Positions 17,143-25,181 of a stretch of 27,070 nucleotides of DNA are shown here, one piece after another. How positions within the stretch are numbered: the first letter of the stretch is position 1; each line of letters starts with the position of its first letter. This DNA is from an uncultured beta proteobacterium (lineage in GTDB: Bacteria; Pseudomonadota; Gammaproteobacteria; Burkholderiales; SG8-39), in contig CADEDU010000021.1 of assembly GCA_902826155.1 (NCBI GenBank), positions 64,940 through 92,009 of the forward strand. Direction: 5' to 3'. Below the pieces are notes generated by a model that ran no database searches, was not told the DNA's origin, and saw only the letters and a program-made list of their open reading frames with translations. The position numbers and the translations under genes are program-made.

Positions 17143-17580
17143 TCAGCGTGCAGCAATGACTGCGAACGCCAGGGCGGTGGTCTGGACCACGAGCAGGATA
17201 GCTTGAAGCGTGAGCAGGCGGCGCGCACCGAGGCATCGGTCGGTCCAGTTTCGCCCGGTTTTGTTCGCCGACATCAGGCCCAGCGCGCGCATGGCCGCGT
17301 CGAACTCGGTTGTCGGCATCTGGTCCGCGGCGCAGCGATGCAACAGCGCGGCGTCGAACGCGACACGCACCGCGAGATACTTGGCGAGAAGCCCGGATCC
17401 AACGATCGCCAGCGCGAACCAGATCGCCGTCGACCGGAACGCTCCCCCGACCCCGGTCGCGAACAGGAGCAGGCAGAGCGCTGCCGCGATCGTCAGCGCG
17501 CTGGAGAGCGCGTCGATCGTGCGCCCACGGTCGAGCAGATCTGCGGTCACACCAACGATCACGCGATCGGCAGGATTCAT
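17143..17580 (-). CDS. small three-helix membrane protein, unknown function
   Basis: The 145-residue protein has three likely membrane segments (about 26-46, 52-72 and 122-144) and a polar stretch between the second and third containing FDAALLHRCAADQMPTTEFD. I do not recognise the family. The start is fixed by a 4-nt ATGA overlap with the phosphatase gene upstream, and only 13 nt separate it from the acyltransferase. It is therefore translationally embedded in the lipid cluster. The same frame is open much further upstream inside the phosphatase gene, but that part is shadow sequence. I recall no counterpart in the four-gene E. coli ynbABCD set, so it may be a lineage-specific subunit. Confidence 0.8.
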   Translation of the reverse strand: MNPADRVIVGVTADLLDRGRTIDALSSALTIAAALCLLLFATGVGGAFRSTAIWFALAIVGSGLLAKYLAVRVAFDAALLHRCAADQMPTTEFDAAMRALGLMSANKTGRNWTDRCLGARRLLTLQAILLVVQTTALAFAVIAAR

Positions 17581-18944
17581 GCGCGAGCGCCCTCGATCGC
17601 CGAGTGGTGGTGCGGACCCAGTACAACACGAGGACGCGCCTGCTCGATCATCGCGACGGCATTGGCCGTCGAACCTGCCCGCCCCGAATTCAACAGCCAC
17701 GCCGCCACGGCACAGGCACTGCGCGAATAACCGAGTGCGCAGCACACCAGTACCGGTTTGGGCGCTGCCTCGATCGCTTGCGCCGCTATCGCGAGTGCTG
17801 CCGGATCCGGCGTCACCAGATCCAGCATCGGCACCGACACGTACCGTGCCACATTGCCACGGTGGGTTGCGTGCATCTCGCCGGTGAGATCGACGATTGC
17901 CTTGTAGGGTGACCGACCGAGCTCCGTACGGCTCGGCATTCGGCCGAGCCAGACATCCGCTGCCACGTGATCCGCGGCGCTGCGGCCGTGCGTCCAGGCT
18001 CGCGAGTTGATCCACGCGCCGACAAGATAAGGAGCGAACAGCCAGCGCGCGGCAACGCTCATCACGCCGTCGGCACCCTTCTGGAACGCATGAACACCGC
18101 AAACGAAATAGCAAAGCGCCACCAGCGCGAGCGCCGAGGCGGGCCACCACAGCCATAGCCAGGCGCCACCACCGATCATCGCGACGCAGGCAACGACCAA
18201 CGCGCCGGCGAAGTAGTAGCCGGCGAGTTTGCGTCGCTGCACGTCACCGGCGAGGCTGGCGTGAGCCATCGGCGTCGGACCTCGCATCGGCCATAGCCAC
18301 AGACATAAGAACCCGGCGAGCATCCCGGTGGGCAGGTCGATGAAATGGTGCTGATAGGTGGTGAGCACCGACACGCCGATCAACAGCATCCAGCCGTGTA
18401 GCGGCCACAGCAGCCAGCGCGGTGCGTGCGCGGCAAGTCGCGCCCAGATGATCAGGAGTAGGCTGATGTGCAGCGAAGGTGCCTGGTTGAACGGTTTGTC
18501 GAAGCCAGCCAGCGCGTCGAACATCATGCCGGGCAACCCGTCGGCGGCGGGGCGCTCGAAGGTGAACTGCAACGGCAGAGCGATGAAACAGGCGATCGAG
18601 ATGATCTGCGCGCTCAGCAATCGCCTGGCATGCGTGTTGACTTCCGATCGGGTCGTGCAGACGAGTAGCGACAGGCCATAGAGCAGATCGATCGACCAGT
18701 AAGGAATGATGGTCCAGGCCAGGAACGGGATGTGCCGCTCCCAGTCGAACACAATGACGCCAACGCTCGTGCGCGTGCTCGCCAGCCAGTTGGCGAAACC
18801 GTACGTGAGAAAGAAGAGCGGTCCGAGCAAGCACAACCACGCGATCGCCAGGCGCCATGGCCTGCCGTTGCTGCTTCCAAGCGGGTCGTGCCGCACGCGG
18901 CTCGGATGCGTCATGGCGGAGGCGGTGCGTTCCGATTCGCCCAT
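17577..18944 (-). CDS. ynbD: PAP2 phosphatase fused to dual-specificity phosphatase (YnbD-like)
   Basis: The 455-residue membrane protein has an N-terminal PAP2 (lipid phosphatase) domain with about six helices and the motifs PSLH (156-159) and HHFIDLPTG (His199 and Asp203 of SRx5Hx3D). Two more helices follow (about 242-288), then a cytosolic dual-specificity phosphatase domain (about 320-455) with the P-loop CALGYSR (Cys402 to Arg408) and an upstream VDLTGE that could supply the general acid. E. coli YnbD has the same layout and length. One or both domains could dephosphorylate a phosphatidyl-alcohol-phosphate, as PgpB and PTPMT1-type enzymes do. It begins 3 nt after the hydrolase-methyltransferase stop. 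An internal Met11 is an alternative start. Confidence 0.88.
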   Translation of the reverse strand: MGESERTASAMTHPSRVRHDPLGSSNGRPWRLAIAWLCLLGPLFFLTYGFANWLASTRTSVGVIVFDWERHIPFLAWTIIPYWSIDLLYGLSLLVCTTRSEVNTHARRLLSAQIISIACFIALPLQFTFERPAADGLPGMMFDALAGFDKPFNQAPSLHISLLLIIWARLAAHAPRWLLWPLHGWMLLIGVSVLTTYQHHFIDLPTGMLAGFLCLWLWPMRGPTPMAHASLAGDVQRRKLAGYYFAGALVVACVAMIGGGAWLWLWWPASALALVALCYFVCGVHAFQKGADGVMSVAARWLFAPYLVGAWINSRAWTHGRSAADHVAADVWLGRMPSRTELGRSPYKAIVDLTGEMHATHRGNVARYVSVPMLDLVTPDPAALAIAAQAIEAAPKPVLVCCALGYSRSACAVAAWLLNSGRAGSTANAVAMIEQARPRVVLGPHHHSAIEGARA

Positions 18945-18947
18945 GGA

Positions 18948-20732
18948 TCAGCCGACGCGCACCGCGAGTGACACCGTGAAGATGCCCCACTCGTCGATGC
19001 GTTGCGTGATCTTGCGGAATCCGGCGTGCTCGGCCAACTGATCCATCTCGGCTTGTGTCCGGCGTCGCATCACCCACGCTGCTCCGGCGCGATGACTGGT
19101 CAACGCGCGTGCGATCAACTCCAACTGCGGATGCCAGGGTTGATTGGTGTAGATCAAGTACCCGCCGACCGGTACCGCGTCGGCCAGACCTGCCAGCGAG
19201 CGTTCCAGCATCGCGTTATCGGGGAACAATTCGTAGAGCCCGGAGACGAATGAGATCGTCGGCTTGGGCGTGACCGCGGCGATACCGGCGCGATCGAACG
19301 CATCGGCTTTCTCGAAGCGCGCGATCCGGCCTAGTCCCTTCTGCTCGATCAGCGCACTGCCCTCGCGCACATTGATGTCGCTGTAGTCGCGCAGCAGGAT
19401 GGAGGCCGGTGGCTGTTCGTTCCTGGTCAATGCTTCCAGCACGTAGCGTCCATGCCCGGCAGCGATATCGAGCACGTGCACCGGCTGGCCCGACTCGCGC
19501 ACACGGCGCATTGATTCGCGCAGCAGTTCCTCGATGTGCAATTTGCGCTGGCGGATGCCGCGCCAGCCGATGGCATTCAGGTAGTTGGCATCGATCGCAC
19601 GGCCCAGCGGCGTGACCCCTTCTACGCGATTGCGGTAGACGTAGTCGAGCGTGCTGCCGGAGTCGAATCCGGTGCGATGCCCGAGCCGCACCCCGCTCGA
19701 GAGCAGACCACCGAACTTCAGCGAGGCGCGCGTCATCGCCCAATACAGACCGCGCGGCGACAGCAGTGACAGCGGCCTGGAAAGCGCCTCGGACTCTTCG
19801 CGAGTAAAGCCTTGCAGATGCGCGCTGCGAAGGTCGACGCGTGCCTGCGGCCCGGCGAATCGCGCGAGGATGAACGAGCGAGCTTTGTCGATCGCGAGTC
19901 TGCGATCGCGCTCGCCGAGCGTGTCGTGAAAGAAGCCGGGCAAGACGTGTTTTTCTTTGACCGGACTGCCGAGCCGCTCGAAGAACGCGTGCTGTGGCGC
20001 GTGGTGCACGACCCAGTCGCTGCCCGAGATCAGCAGCTGTGTCGGTGTCGTGATCGCCTGTGCGTCGGCGACCACTCGATCGGCGGCTTCATACAGCCCG
20101 AGCAGGATGTTGACCGCGATCGGACGGGTGATGAGCGGATCGGACTCGTACGAGGCGATGCGCTCCGCGTCGTGCGTCAGGAACTTCGCTTTCACGTAGC
20201 TGTTGACGAAGAACTTGCCCCGCAGCTTGTGCAGCAGCGCGAGCCCGGGACGCGCAAACGGTACGTACAGCTTGACCTTGAAGGCGGGCGAAGCCAGCAC
20301 TGCGCAGCGAACCTTGGGGGCATAGTCGTGCAGCCAGGTTGCTGCGAGCACTGCCCCGACGCTTTGCGCAACAACCGCTATGTTCTCGACCGGGATGCCG
20401 TGCGTCGCGACGATGTGATCGATGAACGTCTGGACGTCGCGCACCGACGTGCCGAACGAAGGGCTGAAGCCGCGCTCGCCAGGAGACCGTCCGTGCCCGC
20501 GCGCATCCCAGGCGAAGAACTCGAACTGCGGCAGATCCAACTCGTCGACCAGATGCGCCATACGTCCGGAGTGCTCGTGCCCGCGGTGAAACAGCACCAC
20601 GGCTTGCCGTGTGCCGTTGTCGTGCCCGCCATCGCGCAGGCCAGGTAAGTGCTCCGCTGCGCGCCAGTGGCGGTAGAACAAAGCTTCCCCGTCGTGGGTC
20701 CGAAACGAAGCTTCGATCGCTGTTCGCATCAT
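18948..20732 (-). CDS. ynbC: alpha/beta-hydrolase fused to SAM methyltransferase (YnbC-like)
   Basis: The 594-residue protein has two enzymes in one chain. The N-terminal half (about 1-300) is a monoacylglycerol lipase/lysophospholipase-like hydrolase: HRGHEHSGR for the oxyanion region, WDARGHGRS, nucleophile Ser124 in AQSVG, Asp239 in SGSDW and His269 in GFFHD. The C-terminal half (about 310-594) is a class I methyltransferase with motif I VLDIAAGHGR (420-429) and YTNQPWHPQLE in the later core. E. coli YnbC (about 585 residues) shares the same fusion. No membrane helix is seen. TTG at 20735, ATG at 20732 and ATG at 20729 are all possible starts. GAGGA (20736-20740) fits the last ATG best; I report the first ATG. 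A 217-nt gap separates it from the transferase gene. Confidence 0.88.
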   Translation of the reverse strand: MMRTAIEASFRTHDGEALFYRHWRAAEHLPGLRDGGHDNGTRQAVVLFHRGHEHSGRMAHLVDELDLPQFEFFAWDARGHGRSPGERGFSPSFGTSVRDVQTFIDHIVATHGIPVENIAVVAQSVGAVLAATWLHDYAPKVRCAVLASPAFKVKLYVPFARPGLALLHKLRGKFFVNSYVKAKFLTHDAERIASYESDPLITRPIAVNILLGLYEAADRVVADAQAITTPTQLLISGSDWVVHHAPQHAFFERLGSPVKEKHVLPGFFHDTLGERDRRLAIDKARSFILARFAGPQARVDLRSAHLQGFTREESEALSRPLSLLSPRGLYWAMTRASLKFGGLLSSGVRLGHRTGFDSGSTLDYVYRNRVEGVTPLGRAIDANYLNAIGWRGIRQRKLHIEELLRESMRRVRESGQPVHVLDIAAGHGRYVLEALTRNEQPPASILLRDYSDINVREGSALIEQKGLGRIARFEKADAFDRAGIAAVTPKPTISFVSGLYELFPDNAMLERSLAGLADAVPVGGYLIYTNQPWHPQLELIARALTSHRAGAAWVMRRRTQAEMDQLAEHAGFRKITQRIDEWGIFTVSLAVRVG

Positions 20733-20949
20733 CAATCCTCAACTCCCTGTTCATTCAGACCGGCGGATTTGCGGCGATGTCTGGGCCCCGATCCACCAGT
20801 GCCTTACGAGCGGTGCGTCGTGCCACTACAGGGTGCGTGCGGCAACACATATTCGATCGAACATACGCGTAGCGGCACGCCCGAACTGATCGTGTCGAGC
20901 CGCCATCGTTTGTCGATCGCTGCTTCGCGCGCGATCCGCGCAGAGGTGG
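20733..20949. other. intergenic gap inside the lipid cluster
   Basis: This is a 217-bp gap between the YnbA-like and YnbC-like genes, both on the minus strand. I see no convincing open frame or intrinsic terminator. On the minus strand a Shine-Dalgarno GAGGA lies at 20736-20740. The gap is long compared with the 3-13 nt spacing elsewhere in the cluster, so it could hold a second promoter for the downstream genes, but no good -35/-10 pair is visible. Confidence 0.4.
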
Positions 20950-21564
20950 TCACCTGGTGCTGTCGGAGCGCACGGACTCGGCGAGACCCGCCCGCATGCG
21001 GTTGAGCGCGGTGAGCGCAATGGCCGCCGCGAGGAGCCACAGGGCCCACAGGATCCAGCCGGGCAGCCATCCGGAGATTCCGAGCCAAAGTCCCAGCACG
21101 CCGAACACCAGCGCACGATCGCTCTTGCCCATCGGACCATCGTAGCGACGCGAACTCCCGGTTGCCTGTGCGAGCACGCCGACGAACTCGGTCAACGTCG
21201 CCAGGAAGATGATGATTCCGATCACCATGCCATTGAGCGGCGCGACGAACGCGAACGGCAGGTATAGCGCCGCATCGGAGATCACATCGGTGAGTTCGTT
21301 GAGATACGCCCCGAGCGTGGTGCGCTGATCATGCTCGCGCGCGAGCATGCCGTCGATCGCGTTGAGCGCCATGCGCAGCAGCATCCAGATCGGCACCAGC
21401 ACGAACCAAGTATGCGGTAGCGCAAGCAGCGCCAGGCCGACACAGACGGACACGACGCATGCGGCAAGCGTTACCTGGTTCGCGGTGACCCCGGCATGTG
21501 CCAGGCGCGCTACGAGAGGCCGCAGCAGCGCCTGAAAGCGGGGCTTGAGGGAATAGAGCGACAT
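20950..21564 (-). CDS. ynbA: CDP-alcohol phosphatidyltransferase (YnbA-like)
   Basis: The 204-residue protein of about six membrane helices carries a variant of the CDP-alcohol phosphotransferase motif Dx2DGx2ARx8Gx3Dx3D. Here it reads NAIDGMLAR, then eight residues, then GAYLNELTD (68-93). Asp71 and Asp93 are present, but the first and third aspartates are Asn68 and Asn89. The family joins an alcohol or alcohol phosphate to CDP-diacylglycerol, as PgsA and PssA do. I chose the ATG at 21564, giving MSLYSLKPRF as in YnbA-type proteins; the open frame extends 11 codons further. The acceptor is unknown. The cluster's phosphatase suggests a phosphorylated product. Confidence 0.87.
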   Translation of the reverse strand: MSLYSLKPRFQALLRPLVARLAHAGVTANQVTLAACVVSVCVGLALLALPHTWFVLVPIWMLLRMALNAIDGMLAREHDQRTTLGAYLNELTDVISDAALYLPFAFVAPLNGMVIGIIIFLATLTEFVGVLAQATGSSRRYDGPMGKSDRALVFGVLGLWLGISGWLPGWILWALWLLAAAIALTALNRMRAGLAESVRSDSTR

Positions 21565-21648
21565 GGGCGCGCGATGGTAGCGCGCCGAATACGTCACTTG
21601 GCGTGAAGCACGCCCGGTGCGCCCTTATTCAAAGGGCATGCCCGGAAC

Positions 21649-22239
21649 CTACTCCGGCAGATAGCGACCCTTGGGCGCCGACGGTTCTGCTTTGGCGGCG
21701 GAATTGCCCTTCGCCGCGGTCGTTTCGCTCTTGCCTTTGGGCTGTACCGCGGGTGCGCGGCCGGGGACTGCTTTGCCCGGATAACCGGCTTGATCGAGTG
21801 CTGCGTTGAACGCGCCTTCTTCGAACCCCTTGCTCAAGCTCGAGCCTACGAGGAGAACGGGCACTTCAGCTGCTCCACCGACCTTGATCAGCTCTTCGCG
21901 CGTCTTGTTGTCGCTGACGACGATCTCCTTGAAAGGCACGCCGCGCTTGTTCAACAGCGTCCGAGCGTCTGCACAAGGCTCCTTGCACTCGGGCGCGGTG
22001 TAGAGCGCTACCGGATAGGCCTTCACGGCTTCGCGCAACGCGTAGCCGGCATCGGAGGTCTCGACGACGCTCCCGCGAACCTGGCGCTGCTCGATCGACT
22101 TGGGCTTGTCGTCGGGTTTCTTGTCGCTGTAGTAGACCTTGCCGTCCTTGTCGACCCAGCGATACATCCCTTGCGCGGCAGCGTTGCCGGCAACGAGCAG
22201 TGCCAGCAATGCGATCGATCCCGCAGCGATTCGTTTCAT
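21649..22239 (-). CDS. exported DUF4124-glutaredoxin domain protein
   Basis: The 196-residue protein has a signal peptide (cleavage near AAA-QG, about 22/23), a DUF4124 module (MYRWVDKDGKVYYSDKKP, 25-42) and a thioredoxin-fold glutaredoxin-like domain (about 75-150). The active site is Cys85-x3-Cys89 (CKEPC) rather than CPxC, and the cis-proline is in EVPV (about 127). A disordered Ala/Lys/Pro tail (160-196) follows. It should act in the periplasm, perhaps as a thiol oxidoreductase, but the one-residue-longer CxxxC spacing makes standard redox activity uncertain. DUF4124-Grx fusions are known in betaproteobacteria without an assigned role. The next gene upstream is oligopeptidase A, 41 nt away. 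Confidence 0.88.
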   Translation of the reverse strand: MKRIAAGSIALLALLVAGNAAAQGMYRWVDKDGKVYYSDKKPDDKPKSIEQRQVRGSVVETSDAGYALREAVKAYPVALYTAPECKEPCADARTLLNKRGVPFKEIVVSDNKTREELIKVGGAAEVPVLLVGSSLSKGFEEGAFNAALDQAGYPGKAVPGRAPAVQPKGKSETTAAKGNSAAKAEPSAPKGRYLPE

Positions 22240-22280
22240 TGTGCCGACCTCCGAGTCGTGGGGCCGGCAAGAGCAGCATG

Positions 22281-24314
22281 CTATGCCGGCACCATTCCGT
22301 TGTGCCTGAGTAGTGCATCGACGGTGGGCTCGCGGCCGCGGAAGGCCTTGAACGAATCCAGTGCCGATCGACTGCCGCCTACCGCGAGAATCTCATCCCA
22401 GAAGCGTTTGCCCGTCTGCGGATCGAGCACGCCGTTCTCCTCGAACAGGCTGTAGGCGTCGGCGGAGAGCACTTCTGCCCATTTGTAGCTGTAGTAGCCG
22501 GCGCTGTAGCCGCCCGAGAAGATGTGTCCGAACGTGTTGGGCATACGGTTGTACGGCGGGGGCGTCATCACCGCCACCTGCGCCCGGACTTCCTCGAGCA
22601 GCGTAAGCGGCGCCTTACTCCCGCGCGCATCGAATTCCGAATGCAGCAGCATGTCGAACAGCGCGAACTCGATCTGGCGGACGGTCTGCATGCCACTCTG
22701 GAAGTTCTTGGCGGCGACCATCTTCTCGAATAACGGCTGCGGCAGACTCGCTCCGGAGTCGACGTGCGCGGTCATGTGACGCAGTACCTCCCACTCCCAG
22801 CAGAAGTTCTCCATGAACTGGCTGGGCAGCTCGACCGCGTCCCATTCGACGCCGCGGATTCCGGTTACCTGCGGCAGTTCCACGCGCGAGAGCAGGTGAT
22901 GCAGACCGTGGCCGAACTCATGAAATAGCGTAGTCACCTCGTCGTGCGTGAGCAACGCGGGCTTGCCACCCACCGGGGAGGAGAAATTGCACACCAGATA
23001 GGCGACCGGTGTCTGGAGGTGTGCTTGCACGCGCCGGCGGACCAGCGCTTCGTCCATCCAGGCGCCGCCGCGTTTGGTGTCGCGCGCATAGGGGTCGAGG
23101 TAGAAGTGCCCGATGGTCGATCCATCGCGATGGCGGATACGAAAGAACCGCACGGCCGGGTCCCACGTCTGGGCGCTGTCGGACTCGATCGACACGCCGT
23201 AGATCTGTTCGACCACACGGAACATGCCTTCGAGCACTTTCGGCTCGGGGAAATACTGCTTCACCTCCTGATCGGAGAACGCGTAACGCTTGACGCGCAG
23301 GCGTTCGGAGGCGAACGCCAGATCCCACGCCTGCAGCTCGCTCAGGCCGAGTTCTTCTTTGGAGAATGCGCGCAGCTCCTCCATGTCGCGTCGTGCGAAG
23401 GGCAACGCTTTGCTTGCCAGATCGTGCAGGAAATCGACGACTTGCGCTGGCGTCTGGGCCATCTTCGGCACCAGTGAGACCTCGGCGAAATTGCGGTAGC
23501 CCAATAGCGATGCTTCCTCGCCGCGCAACTGCAGAATGGTGCGGACCAGCGGCGTGTTGTCCAGCTCGGGCTTGCCGAACTCCGCCGCGCGTGTGACGTA
23601 GGCGTGGTACAGCTCCTCACGCAACGCGCGACTGGTGCAGTACTGCATCACCGGCAGATAAGAGGGCATCTGCAGCGAGATCTTCCAGCCGCTCTTGCCG
23701 TCTTTTTCCGCCGCGCCACGCAGCCGTTCCATCACGTCGGCCGGCACCCCATCGAGATCCTCGGCGCGATCGATGAACCGGGCGAACGCGTTGGTCGCAT
23801 CGAGCACGTTCTCCGAGAAGCGCGTCGACAGCCGCGCCAGCTCGGCCTGGATCTCCGCGAAGCGCGCCTTCTTGTCGGCCGGCAGCTCCGCTCCCGACAG
23901 CCGGAAATCGCGCACCGCGTTGTCGATCACCTTGCGCTGCGCCGACGTCAGCGCGGCAAATCCAGCCGAAGCCTGCAGCGCCTTGTACTTTTCGAACAGC
24001 GGCAGATGCTGACCCAGCTCGGTGTAGTAATCGACGACCTTGGGCTGATTGGCGTTGTACGCCTCACGCAACTCCGGGCTGTCGAGCACGCTATGCAGGT
24101 GTCCGACCACGCCCCAGGCGCGCTCCAGGCGTTCATGCACTTCGGTGAGCGGTTCGACGACGGCATCCCACGTCGGCGCGACGTCGGGCTGCGTGTACCG
24201 CTCGAGTGCGGCCCGGCACTCGCTCAGCAACTGGTCGATGGCGGGTGCAACGTGAGCCGGTGCGATCGCGCCGAAGCGCGGCAGTCCGGAGAAATCGAGC
24301 AATGGGTTGGACAT
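22281..24314 (-). CDS. prlC: oligopeptidase A, M3 family
   Basis: This cytosolic zinc metallopeptidase of the thimet/M3 family degrades short peptides, including cleaved signal peptides. The length of 677 residues is close to E. coli OpdA (680). The zinc motif HEFGH (465-469) is intact, followed by the downstream glutamate region GIRGVEWDAVELPSQF typical of the family. The C-terminal GHIFSGGYSAGYYSYKWAE segment is also characteristic. The ATG at 24314 gives the usual MSNPLL start. It lies 12 nt behind folD on the same strand, so the two are probably co-transcribed, with the glutaredoxin protein further downstream. Confidence 0.96.
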   Translation of the reverse strand: MSNPLLDFSGLPRFGAIAPAHVAPAIDQLLSECRAALERYTQPDVAPTWDAVVEPLTEVHERLERAWGVVGHLHSVLDSPELREAYNANQPKVVDYYTELGQHLPLFEKYKALQASAGFAALTSAQRKVIDNAVRDFRLSGAELPADKKARFAEIQAELARLSTRFSENVLDATNAFARFIDRAEDLDGVPADVMERLRGAAEKDGKSGWKISLQMPSYLPVMQYCTSRALREELYHAYVTRAAEFGKPELDNTPLVRTILQLRGEEASLLGYRNFAEVSLVPKMAQTPAQVVDFLHDLASKALPFARRDMEELRAFSKEELGLSELQAWDLAFASERLRVKRYAFSDQEVKQYFPEPKVLEGMFRVVEQIYGVSIESDSAQTWDPAVRFFRIRHRDGSTIGHFYLDPYARDTKRGGAWMDEALVRRRVQAHLQTPVAYLVCNFSSPVGGKPALLTHDEVTTLFHEFGHGLHHLLSRVELPQVTGIRGVEWDAVELPSQFMENFCWEWEVLRHMTAHVDSGASLPQPLFEKMVAAKNFQSGMQTVRQIEFALFDMLLHSEFDARGSKAPLTLLEEVRAQVAVMTPPPYNRMPNTFGHIFSGGYSAGYYSYKWAEVLSADAYSLFEENGVLDPQTGKRFWDEILAVGGSRSALDSFKAFRGREPTVDALLRHNGMVPA

Positions 24315-24326
24315 GTACGTTTCCGG

Positions 24327-25181
24327 TTACTTGTGTGACTGCTCGGCTGCACTGAGCGTGTTGGCAATGAGCATTGCGACGGTCATCGGGCCCACGCCGC
24401 CGGGCACCGGCGTGATGCAGCCGGCGATACCCAGGCAGCTCTGGAAATCGACATCACCGGCCAGCTTGCCGTCCGCCAACCGGTTGATGCCGACGTCTAT
24501 GACAGCGGCGCCCGGCTTGACCATCGATCCATCGATCATGCGCGCCTTGCCCACTGCGACGACCAGCACGTCGGCTTGCCGGGTGATCGCCCCGAGGTCG
24601 GCTGTCTTTGAATGGCAGATGGACACTGTCGCGCCCCGTTGCAGCAACAGCATGGCCACCGGCTTGCCGACGATGTTGCTGCGTCCCACGACCACCGCGT
24701 GCTTGCCTTCGAGTTTCACGCCGGCGTGATCGAGCAGAGCCATCACGCCAGCGGGTGTGCACGGTACGAAGCAGGGTTGGCCTGTGACCAATGCCCCGAC
24801 GTTATGCAGGTGAAACCCATCGACATCCTTGCCTGGAGCAATAGCTCCGATCGCTTTTTGCGACGCAATATGGTTTGGCAGGGGTAGTTGCACTAGGATG
24901 CCGTGCACGCGTTCGTCGCGGTTCAAGCGATCGATCAGCCCCAACAACTCGGCTTCACCCGCCCCCTGCGCCAAGCGATGCACCTCCGAGGCCACGCCGA
25001 CTTCCGCGCACGCGCGCACCTTGTTGCGCACATAAACCTGCGAGGCGGCATCCTCACCCACCAGCACTACGTCCAGACGCGGGTTGCAGCCCGCGGCGGT
25101 GAGACTGGCGACGCGCGTTTTCATGCCTTCGCGCAACGTCTTGGCGAGTTGATTGCCATCCAGCAGGGTCGATGAAGTCAT
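24327..25181 (-). CDS. folD: bifunctional methylene-THF dehydrogenase/cyclohydrolase FolD
   Basis: FolD converts 5,10-methylene-tetrahydrofolate to 10-formyl-tetrahydrofolate in one-carbon metabolism, in the cytosol. The 284 residues are full length. Key motifs are YVRNKVRAC with the catalytic Lys, [24 protein letters not shown], the NADP-binding GRSNIVGKP and the C-terminal PGGVGPMT. The ATG at 25181 has only a weak ribosome site. It is divergent from aceE across 376 bp and followed after 12 nt by oligopeptidase A. Confidence 0.97.
   Translation of the reverse strand: MTSSTLLDGNQLAKTLREGMKTRVASLTAAGCNPRLDVVLVGEDAASQVYVRNKVRACAEVGVASEVHRLAQGAGEAELLGLIDRLNRDERVHGILVQLPLPNHIASQKAIGAIAPGKDVDGFHLHNVGALVTGQPCFVPCTPAGVMALLDHAGVKLEGKHAVVVGRSNIVGKPVAMLLLQRGATVSICHSKTADLGAITRQADVLVVAVGKARMIDGSMVKPGAAVIDVGINRLADGKLAGDVDFQSCLGIAGCITPVPGGVGPMTVAMLIANTLSAAEQSHK

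Noticed and set aside
17581..18156. N-terminal extension of the small membrane protein into the phosphatase gene
   Set aside because: The upstream part reads as Arg/Cys/Ser-rich shadow. The ATGA overlap at 17577-17580 is a much better start.
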